Part shown: one piece after another, positions 54,578 through 61,824 of the stretch
How positions within the stretch are numbered: position 1 is the stretch's first letter
Layout of the letters: every line of letters starts with the position of its first letter
Assembly (NCBI RefSeq): GCF_000733755.1
Contig: NZ_JPOF01000003.1
Coordinates: 434,001 to 498,000, forward strand
DNA length: 64,000 nucleotides
Source: Lachnoclostridium phytofermentans
GTDB taxonomy: Bacteria > Bacillota > Clostridia > Lachnospirales > Lachnospiraceae
Direction of reading: 5' to 3'
Translations under genes and position numbers: made by a program
Notes under the pieces: generated by a model
What the model was told of the DNA's origin: nothing
What the model saw: only the letters and a program-made list of their open reading frames with translations
The model's database searches: none

Positions 54578-56710
54578 TTAATTTAACCTTAGTAATCTAT
54601 TCTTCAATTCCATAATCCTTAAATTAGAATTATCGATTTTTGTTAAGTAAGAATTATCAGACTTAATCAATTCAATTATAGCTTCATAAATATCATAGAA
54701 GTCATCTGGCATAAGTAAAATATCAATACCTGCTTTAAGTGCCATTTTAGCAATTTGCTCATTTGAATAGTTTTCAGTAATAGGTTTCATATTTAATGAG
54801 TCCGAAATAATAACTCCTTTAAACCCAAGATCTTTTCTCAAAATCAAATTGCATGTTGACGGTGATAATGATGACGGACATTGTGATGTGGTTATAGTCT
54901 CAAAAACTGCATGCGATACCATTATTAGATCTGTCATCGATTCAATTCCTGCTTGGAAAAGTTTAAATTCTGTTTTATACATATCATCAAGACTTCTAGT
55001 TATTATTTGTGTTTTTTCATGTAAATTACCATCAATTGAACCTATACCAGGAAAATGTTTCAAAGTGGTTCCAATATTAAATTCATGCATTTCTCTTACA
55101 ATTTCTTTAATCATTTCACTAGCATGTTCCGCTGTGACCGTAAAATATCGTTCATTAACATTATTACTAATATTTATATCTGATACAGGAGCAAAATTTA
55201 TATTAATATCGTTTAAGCTTAATTCTTTCCCCATCTGCCTTCCAATATTTTTAGCTTCGTCAAGAGTTGTTAGCTTACCCATAGGCAACATTTTCTTATT
55301 GCTAATTTGAGGATATAGCCAATTAACGTTACCACCTTCATGATCAATTGCAATGAGTATATCTTCTTTTGAATTCTTTCTTATAGAATAAATTAAGCTT
55401 TTGAGTTGTTTTTTACTTTTTATATTATCTTTAAACAGAACAATACCACAAATAGAATACTTTTTTAAAAAGTCCACGGCCGCCTTATTTAAACTTTTAC
55501 AACCATAAGTATTTGCAATATAGTCTAAGCTCAACATAAATAACCTAGATATATTACTATAATCAGTAGGTTCTTCCGAAGTAGCAGATAAGATATCTAC
55601 TACGTACTGATATTCATTTCTTTCAAACCTGGTAATAGTACGATAAATCTGTGTTGCCTGATTAACATATTCCTCATGGCGGTTATAATCTAAAAAAAGT
55701 TCTCTTATTAATATATCTTCATATCCATAATCATTTGAATCTAAATTTGCTTCTTTTATATAATCCTTATACTTTGTATATATTTTCTTACATGCTAACC
55801 TTATACTTTCTTTATTAGTAATTATTTTGTCTGATTGAATTTGCATAATGCCTAACGTCAATTCTTTTCCAAACAGAATAGAATATATATTTTCAAAGAA
55901 TCTCACTGTGTTAGGACGATAAAAGTTCTCTAGAATCATTAATGAATATATTACACTCGTTAGTATTTTATTATCTTTAGCATTTAGTTCCGTTCCAAAT
56001 TGAATACATTTTTTGTATCTATCTTGAAAAGTTACATATCGACGTTCAATATATTTTTCCTTAGATTTATCAGGATATATTTTGTCACCATCAAACCTGT
56101 TGCCCAACTTATCATATACCCATTTTCCACTTAACGCTAAAATAATCAACCATATTTCATTCTTTAATTCATTAAACGGAATGAAGAATAATGATTCTCC
56201 TGTAAAATATTTATGTAATAAACATTCATAGTCAAGAAACAAATTACTAGAATAATAGCAAAATGGACATGTTTTAGTAATAAATGCAAAATAACTAATG
56301 ATTGATATTAGTATTCCAACTATTGCCATCTGAAACTCATATCTAAAATTATAAAGTTCTTTTTGATGCTTTATGAATGCCTTATGCAAGAACCTTAGTA
56401 CATAATACATAGGAACAATCGTCCATATACCAATCAACTTTTCCTGATAATCTAAACGTGAAAATAATTCTGCTAATAAGAAAACTACAATATTAGGAAA
56501 TATAACGCTCCATAAAAAGTTAGCACGAAATGATATTTTTTTCTCACTACCACTAAGAAAATTTACTGTGCCATAACTCCAACCTTCTATTTTATTATCC
56601 TTAGTTCCATTACCAACTAAACAAATTAGAAATAAAATTAGTATGGAGATACAAAGAAAAAACATATTTACTTTATTATTAACGTTAATCAATATTTCTA
56701 AGTATTTCAT
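54578..56710 (-). CDS. Multi-helix membrane protein with C-terminal NagZ-like GH3 domain
   Basis: 710 residues; GGAGG lies 4 bases before the ATG. About four to five membrane helices at about 16-34, 65-84, 92-110, 127-146 and 185-200, with a CPFCYYSSNLFLDYEC cysteine cluster between. The middle (about 220-390) is soluble and contains ENFYRPNTVRFF (Glu261) and LGIMQIQSDK, reminiscent of, but not proven to be, a lytic-transglycosylase pattern. The C-terminal GH3 domain (about 415-705) has AIDHEGGNVNW, KHFPGIGSIDGNLHEKTQ, VSHAVFE and nucleophile Asp637 in GVIISDSLNM. NagZ-type GH3 enzymes remove N-acetylglucosamine from muropeptides. The usual KHFPGxGxxxxDSH is altered here (D560-GNL-H564). It is the only intact gene in element 2. 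Confidence 0.8.
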   Translation of the reverse strand: MKYLEILINVNNKVNMFFLCISILILFLICLVGNGTKDNKIEGWSYGTVNFLSGSEKKISFRANFLWSVIFPNIVVFLLAELFSRLDYQEKLIGIWTIVPMYYVLRFLHKAFIKHQKELYNFRYEFQMAIVGILISIISYFAFITKTCPFCYYSSNLFLDYECLLHKYFTGESLFFIPFNELKNEIWLIILALSGKWVYDKLGNRFDGDKIYPDKSKEKYIERRYVTFQDRYKKCIQFGTELNAKDNKILTSVIYSLMILENFYRPNTVRFFENIYSILFGKELTLGIMQIQSDKIITNKESIRLACKKIYTKYKDYIKEANLDSNDYGYEDILIRELFLDYNRHEEYVNQATQIYRTITRFERNEYQYVVDILSATSEEPTDYSNISRLFMLSLDYIANTYGCKSLNKAAVDFLKKYSICGIVLFKDNIKSKKQLKSLIYSIRKNSKEDILIAIDHEGGNVNWLYPQISNKKMLPMGKLTTLDEAKNIGRQMGKELSLNDININFAPVSDINISNNVNERYFTVTAEHASEMIKEIVREMHEFNIGTTLKHFPGIGSIDGNLHEKTQIITRSLDDMYKTEFKLFQAGIESMTDLIMVSHAVFETITTSQCPSSLSPSTCNLILRKDLGFKGVIISDSLNMKPITENYSNEQIAKMALKAGIDILLMPDDFYDIYEAIIELIKSDNSYLTKIDNSNLRIMELKNRLLRLN

Positions 56711-57187
56711 CCTTCCTCCATATTACTGTGCTTACTTTATTATTAACTACCTATAAAAATTACCATATATAGTCAAAAAAAACAATAGTAATATGTGTTT
56801 ACCGGTTACTCGCTTATTTTTACCTCAAAATGTACGAGTAAACTGTTATTGCAGATTTTTATGACATTTTAGATCAAATCACAAGTTATTTATACCTTTG
56901 ATATTACATACTACTTATGTATATATGACGAATAGAGTTGTTACCGAAAGAATCGCATGACGATTCTTTTTTATTACTCAAGATTAGATTTGCTGAAATG
57001 TCACCTCCCATTTCATAGCATAAGGTTTGAATTCCTTCGCTTTACAAAACTTCACAAACTTCCATTATTCGATTGAGGGAACCAGTCGTCCATAAGACTG
57101 TCTTACACACGATGTAAGTAAACAGAGTGGGTTGTGCTTCGCTTTAACTGTAACTATTAACTTTATCTCATTCAAGGAGAAATTATT
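56711..57187. other. Gene-free interval inside element 2
   Basis: No gene. A clean hairpin with T-run at 56947-56974 (AAAGAATCG, loop CATGA, CGATTCTTT) reads as a plus-strand terminator with no gene before it, possibly a leftover of a lost gene or an attenuator. The integrase ribosome site AGGAG is at its right end. Confidence 0.5.
56947..56974 (+). terminator. Orphan intrinsic terminator
   Basis: 9-bp perfect stem followed by a T-run on the plus strand; no plus-strand gene lies directly upstream. Confidence 0.6.
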
Positions 57188-58091
57188 ATGTCCCACAAAA
57201 ACAAGGTATCCCTTGTGGACCAAGTAAAACTTGCCTTAGATGAGAAGCTAGCGATTGGGCAATCCAAATATCTTGACAAGTCACTAAATCAGACCAGCGA
57301 TAAAATCTATAGCTGGGAAACCTACCACAACTATTTAAAACACAACTGCTACTTCGCTTTATGGTGCAAGGAAAATTATAAGTGTAAAACGTTAGAACAG
57401 TGTCGATCTCATGCGAATGAATGGATTTCCTCTCGTTCTCATCTTTCTGCTTATACGATCAAGCTAGTGGCAGCTGCACTTGCCAAACTCTTTAGTATAC
57501 CGATCCATATGCTGTTCACTATTATTCAAGATTGGACTTCGAATAGGGGAAGTTGTTGCTCTAAAATGATGCGACATTAATTTTGAGACAAGAAAGGTTC
57601 ACATCCATCGTATGGAAACCTGGCTTGAAAATGCTACTGGAGAATTACGTCTAGTCGTTGTTCCATATACGAAGAAAAAGAGTCCTCATGGTGACCGATT
57701 TTTACCGCTTAGCCCCTATGAAATCAATATCTTCTTAAAAATCAAAGAAATCAATGAATTAATTGAATTTTACGATGGTGATTATGTGTTCTGCAATAGC
57801 GAAGGCCGCACTAAAATCAGAGAAATTGATTACTGTATCCGTACCCTATGTCAGAATGCAGTGATTCCTGAAAAGTCAGCACATGACATCCGAAGAACAG
57901 TTGCTTCTGAGATGTACAATGTCGGTCATGTTAAAATTGAAGTTATTTGTGATTACTTAGGACACGCTGATGTTAAAACTACCTGGGGTTACATTTTGAA
58001 TACTCACGATGAGGAAGAAACCAGAGACATGATTATCAATGCCTTAAAAGGATTAAACGGACTCAGTATTTCAAATCAAAGCAAGATTTAA
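57188..58091 (+). pseudogene. Broken tyrosine integrase of element 2
   Basis: The first part (57188-57580, with AGGAG upstream) encodes the N-terminal core-binding helices SWETYHNYLKHNCYFALWCK and ends in a frameshifted tail. In another frame the catalytic domain continues: IGLRIGEVVALK (first catalytic Arg), a TGA where Trp is expected, then DINFETRKVHIHRMETWLE, and finally 57612-58091 with SAHDIRRTVASEM (HxxR), CDYLGHADVKTTW and GYILN (Tyr). So there is at least one frameshift, one nonsense codon and probably a small deletion. The start of the second frame in the annotation (57612) is not a real gene start. The 3' end lies 111 bp from the tRNA-Gly att. Confidence 0.8.
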
Positions 58092-58122
58092 AACTCGGCT
58101 TGAGCATACGTTAAAAAGTTAC

Positions 58123-58140
58123 GGACTCAAGCGGACTCAA
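58123..58140. repeat. GGACTCAA direct repeats, right end of element 2
   Basis: GGACTCAA at 58123-58130 and 58133-58140, between the integrase stop and the tRNA; same sequence as near the left end. Candidate arm sites. Confidence 0.5.
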
Positions 58141-58201
58141 ATCCGTAGAAATGAAAAAACCCTCGAAACCATATAAATACTGGATTTCTAGGGAAATAAG
58201 T

Positions 58202-58224
58202 TAAGCACGAGACGGGATTCGAAC
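58202..58224. other. att core in tRNA-Gly 3' end
   Basis: 23 bp identical to the copy at 54450-54472; here they form the 3' part (T-arm side and acceptor) of the intact tRNA gene. Confidence 0.8.
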
Positions 58225-58275
58225 CCGCGACCCTCGCCTTGGCAAGGCGATACTCCACCACTGAGCCACTCGTGC
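58204..58275 (-). tRNA. tRNA-Gly (anticodon GCC)
   Basis: 72 nt on the minus strand. The acceptor arms GCACGAG and CTCGTGC pair exactly; the anticodon loop is TTGCCAA giving anticodon GCC; the T-arm has GGGTTCGAATCCC. No encoded CCA. Its 3' end is the integration target for element 2 and was probably the target for element 1. Confidence 0.95.
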
Positions 58276-58391
58276 ATTTTATATATCTTGTCTTTTTGCT
58301 ATCTCGTGAAGACAAGATATATAATAACCCATATTGTTTGTTTTGTCAACACAATTCGAATAATTTTTACAGATTTTTTTCGTTTCTATGA

Positions 58392-59171
58392 TCAAAATAC
58401 CTTTTCCTTTAACATAACAGTGGTAATGTATTCTGTATTCTTTAACTCCTTATTTGAGAAAACTTCAGATTTCGTAAGTATTGCATCCATCCATAATTCA
58501 TCCGCTGCCTGAACTATATTAGCTAATGCTATTCCCATGTCAATTAACTTCATATCGCTAACCACAGATGTAAAAAACCTAGCTTTTTTACAAAATACAT
58601 GAATACGGTTACGATATACTACAAAACGCCAAGGCTGATTATTCATGGAGGATGGAGAAAGTATAGCTGCTTGCATAATAACTTTCATATTTTCACTAAC
58701 TTCTTCCTTATATACAATTAAGCTGTCTTCCGACAGACGCTTTGCCTTCTCTGGAGAGCGGTACATCGATTTGTCACTTTTACCAAATGCAATTGCTATT
58801 ACATAATCATACTTTAACTTAGACTTTAACTCTGAATTTGGTTTAATACCTCCCTGATAACAGGTTGCAATTCCTCTTGCTGTCAGATAAAGCATCAACT
58901 GATGCATTAGAAAACCTGCATTGATTAGATAATCCTGTTTTAATTCTGAGGAGATAAGCAGGTAATAAGGTGCTTTTACATGAAATAAGCCCTTTAATTT
59001 TTCATTTTCCTTCGTATTGTCAACAATTATTATGTCATATTCAATGTTACTCTTATATGGCTTTAACTGCTCTATATACGATGTTATATGACTAAGCAGT
59101 TTCTCCTCTAGTGCCTCCATATTATAATTTCTCACTGATTTTCTGACAAACATTGCTTCATACAGATTCAT
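58392..59171 (-). CDS. Nitroreductase-family flavoprotein
   Basis: 259 residues. Starts MNLYEAMFVRKSVRNYNMEAL, the FMN-binding opening of the family, with the later dimer motif FLMHQLMLYLTARGIATCYQGG and QAAILSPSSMNNQPWRFVVY (second FMN/ligand contact). The putative-TM-nitroreductase group reduces nitro, quinone or related compounds; the substrate is unknown. Its downstream neighbour on the same strand is the tRNA-Gly region; upstream is the AraC regulator 26 bp away, which may control it. Confidence 0.85.
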   Translation of the reverse strand: MNLYEAMFVRKSVRNYNMEALEEKLLSHITSYIEQLKPYKSNIEYDIIIVDNTKENEKLKGLFHVKAPYYLLISSELKQDYLINAGFLMHQLMLYLTARGIATCYQGGIKPNSELKSKLKYDYVIAIAFGKSDKSMYRSPEKAKRLSEDSLIVYKEEVSENMKVIMQAAILSPSSMNNQPWRFVVYRNRIHVFCKKARFFTSVVSDMKLIDMGIALANIVQAADELWMDAILTKSEVFSNKELKNTEYITTVMLKEKVF

Positions 59172-59197
59172 GGTACTACCTCTGCCTTTCCGATATG

Positions 59198-60076
59198 CTA
59201 TTGTAATTCCGTCGTATGCTGCGCGGTTAGGGACTTTCGATAATTCTGGGGTGAAATACCGAAATATTTTTTAAATAACTTACTGAAATGATATACATCA
59301 TCATAACCAATATCATTTGCAATATTTTTAATACTTCCGCCTTCTCGTTCTGATAAGATTTCCTTCGCCTTCTCTAATCTGATCTTGATTAGATAGTTGA
59401 TTGGTGACTCTCCAGTTTCCTCTTTGAATATCTTTGAGATATAAACGGGACTTAAGTACATGTTATGCGCAATTTGATCAAGGGATATTTTATGTTCGTA
59501 ATTCTCCATCAGGTAATTAATAATCCGTTTGACAGCATAGCTTTTGCTATAAGTCTCAAAATTACATCCCTTCTGGGTTACCTTTGGTGCTTCAATCACT
59601 TCTCGCATCAGAAGCATTAGCATCTGAATAAGTTGTGCTTTTAACATAAAGTACTTTCCAACCTGACCTGCTTCGTTCTCCGCCAACATATCATAACAAA
59701 GTCTGGAAATTTCACGCTTTGCTTCTGAACTTAAGTGAACGACATGGCCTTGGTTACTTAACTGAATCGTATTTTCCGGCATATTCTTAAATTGAAAATC
59801 TGTAAATCCGGTACAAAATTCAACCAACGGTTCTTCACCATCCAATAACATGTTCTGATGGAATACACCCGGATTACATACAATCATATCACCAGCTTTT
59901 ACATCATAATATATGTCATCGATACGATATTTACTCGTACCGGATAAAATATATGTTAATTCTGTAAAATCCTGATGTGCATGGTATGCTGTCCGTTTGG
60001 TCACACGCATCTTACTAGCAAAAAAAACCGTTGGATTAAAATCACTGTAAGTTAAATCATAATCACCATTGCCCAC
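59198..60076 (-). CDS. AraC-family transcriptional regulator
   Basis: 292 residues. N-terminal cupin-like domain (about 20-160) with metal/ligand residues in HAHQDFTELTYILSGT and DMIVCNPGVFHQN; C-terminal AraC domain with ISLDQIAHNMYLSPVYISKIFK and IKNIANDIGYDDVYHFSKLFKKYFGISPQNYR, the double helix-turn-helix. It is probably a sugar or carbon-source regulator. It stands 18 bp downstream of the AI-2E-type permease and 26 bp upstream of the nitroreductase, so the three may form an operon. Confidence 0.92.
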   Translation of the reverse strand: MGNGDYDLTYSDFNPTVFFASKMRVTKRTAYHAHQDFTELTYILSGTSKYRIDDIYYDVKAGDMIVCNPGVFHQNMLLDGEEPLVEFCTGFTDFQFKNMPENTIQLSNQGHVVHLSSEAKREISRLCYDMLAENEAGQVGKYFMLKAQLIQMLMLLMREVIEAPKVTQKGCNFETYSKSYAVKRIINYLMENYEHKISLDQIAHNMYLSPVYISKIFKEETGESPINYLIKIRLEKAKEILSEREGGSIKNIANDIGYDDVYHFSKLFKKYFGISPQNYRKSLTAQHTTELQ

Positions 60077-60094
60077 ATTACCACCCCTTATCGA

Positions 60095-61813
60095 TTACTT
60101 TTCATCCTTTGAAATTCGCTCTAATTGTCCATAATTTTTTTTCTCCATAGCCCCAGTTTCTTTTGGGTTTGGTAACTCCTTAGTTAAACTTTCTGCATTG
60201 CTATGGTTCTTACTTTTGACTAAATTTTTCATCATCCCCTGCGATGCCTTATGAACCTCTTTTGTATTTCCTTCCTTAAGTTCATAAAAGGATTCTTTCT
60301 TTGGATTTAGCTTCGTTCCTAATGATTCCTTCTCTAAAACCGCTCGCTTTCCCTCTTGTAAGGGCTCATCCTTCATTGCTTCTTTTATTATTTCATTACT
60401 ATTTTTTTTTACTTCCTTATTTATTTCTTTTGTTACTTCCCTATCAATTTCTTTTGTTACTTCCTTGGTTTTATTTATTTTCACTTCATTTATTATTTCT
60501 TTTGCTACTTCTTTTTTAGCATTACTCTTATTATTACCTTCTGGAACCTGCTCCTTTTTTATCCTTCGATATCTTCTTGCAATTCTTTTTTCTTCTTCTT
60601 CCTCTAACGTTTTGCTTATTGGTATAGGTGAACTATCCGAGGAATATGCATACTTCTCTTCCGGTATTCGCCTTATGAATAATCGTACCTTTACATTTTC
60701 ACGTAACAAAGTATAGAAAACTGACATTAACGGGATAAAAATTAACATTCCCATGACACCCATCAAACTACCACCAACAGTCACAGCAAACAATACCCAG
60801 ATCGATGGAAGTCCAACTGATCCTCCAACAACATGAGGATAAATTAAATTCCCCTCAATTTGCTGTAATACATTAAAGATGATAATAAACCAAAACGCCT
60901 GAACAGGGTCTACCATTAAGATCAAAAATGTCCCTATAATAGAACCGATAAACGCTCCAAAAATAGGAATCAGTGCTGTGAATGCAATTAATACACCAAT
61001 TAAAAGAGCATATGGAAAACGTAAAATACTCAAAGTAAAATAGAACATAGAACCTAATATTACAGCTTCAATGCACTGACCAGACAAGAAATTCGAAAAC
61101 GTTCGATGCGTTAACTGTAATACCATAATAACTCTTTCTGCTCTTTTATGAGGAAGAAAACTATAGCAAAGCTTCTTACCTTGTTCCGAGAGTTTTTCTT
61201 TGTTCGCCAAAATATATACTGCAAATACAAATCCTATAAAAAAGGTGGTTACACCGCTTATAATATTTTTTATTATACTGAAAGCAGAACCTACAATTCC
61301 ATCAAATAGCCCTTTTGATATGTTGATTAATGTAGTACTTATTTTAGCCCAATCAATCGAAAATTTTTCTAATATGCTATCAACATCTGGGAATTTCACA
61401 ATCAGTTCTTCTGCCATTCCTTCTACCCACTTTTGCACTTCAGGTATGGATTCATTTACAGAATTAGCCAGATCCCCAACGGTTTTAGCAACCTCTGGAA
61501 TAATTAAAAATGTCACTGTAAACAAAATGCTTACTACTAAAATAATACTTAATAAAATACTTACTGGCCTTCTTATTTTATTAACGAACTTATTTTTTGT
61601 CTTACCTTTCCGAAATAATTTGTCTTCAAATAAACATAAAGGAACATTTAATATAAAAGCGATACATCCACCTAAGATGAATGGGGAAAGAATACTAATA
61701 ACACTACCAAAAGTATTCATTACCACATCAAAATGCTGTATCCCAACAAATAATAAAACGGTAAAGGTAATTATTAATAATATTTTTCTTACATTGTTTC
61801 GATTCAGTTCCAT
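60095..61813 (-). CDS. AI-2E-family (DUF20) permease with long charged tail
   Basis: 572 residues. About eight membrane helices over the first 365 residues; typical family blocks LSPFILGGCIAFILNVPLCLFED, LSGQCIEAVILGSMFYFTL and ISNVLQQIEGN-like FNVLQQIEGNLIYPHVVGG. Then a tail of about 200 residues with no helix: repeats such as KEVTKEIDREVTKEINKE. The family moves AI-2 signal or acts as an ion/sodium-coupled exporter; the tail is a lineage-specific addition. It is 12 bp downstream of the methionine synthase stop. Confidence 0.85.
   Translation of the reverse strand: MELNRNNVRKILLIITFTVLLFVGIQHFDVVMNTFGSVISILSPFILGGCIAFILNVPLCLFEDKLFRKGKTKNKFVNKIRRPVSILLSIILVVSILFTVTFLIIPEVAKTVGDLANSVNESIPEVQKWVEGMAEELIVKFPDVDSILEKFSIDWAKISTTLINISKGLFDGIVGSAFSIIKNIISGVTTFFIGFVFAVYILANKEKLSEQGKKLCYSFLPHKRAERVIMVLQLTHRTFSNFLSGQCIEAVILGSMFYFTLSILRFPYALLIGVLIAFTALIPIFGAFIGSIIGTFLILMVDPVQAFWFIIIFNVLQQIEGNLIYPHVVGGSVGLPSIWVLFAVTVGGSLMGVMGMLIFIPLMSVFYTLLRENVKVRLFIRRIPEEKYAYSSDSSPIPISKTLEEEEEKRIARRYRRIKKEQVPEGNNKSNAKKEVAKEIINEVKINKTKEVTKEIDREVTKEINKEVKKNSNEIIKEAMKDEPLQEGKRAVLEKESLGTKLNPKKESFYELKEGNTKEVHKASQGMMKNLVKSKNHSNAESLTKELPNPKETGAMEKKNYGQLERISKDEK
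60400..60490 (-). repeat. Lys/Glu-rich tail repeat in AI-2E permease
   Basis: Short repeats related to TTCTTTTGTTACTTCC on the plus strand encode KEVTKEI-type units in the permease tail. Confidence 0.6.
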
Positions 61814-61824
61814 GTACCCTCCCG

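Larger units (their letters stand above)
54450..58224. mobile_element. Integrative element 2 at tRNA-Gly(GCC), 3.75 kb
   Basis: DNA between two identical 23-bp copies of the tRNA-Gly 3' end (54450-54472 and 58202-58224). It holds one cargo gene (membrane-GH3 protein) and a broken tyrosine integrase whose 3' end lies next to the intact tRNA. GGACTCAA direct repeats occur near both ends (54531-54550 and 58123-58140), plausible arm-type sites. The integrase is frameshifted, so the element is probably stranded. Confidence 0.65.

Noticed and set aside
57612-58091. Separate small gene encoding an integrase C-terminus
   Set aside because: Its catalytic domain begins upstream in the same frame (IGLRIGEVVALK then TGA), so it is part of one broken integrase gene.
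60301-60519. Plus-strand Leu/Phe-rich frame
   Set aside because: Antisense of the Lys/Glu-rich permease tail.
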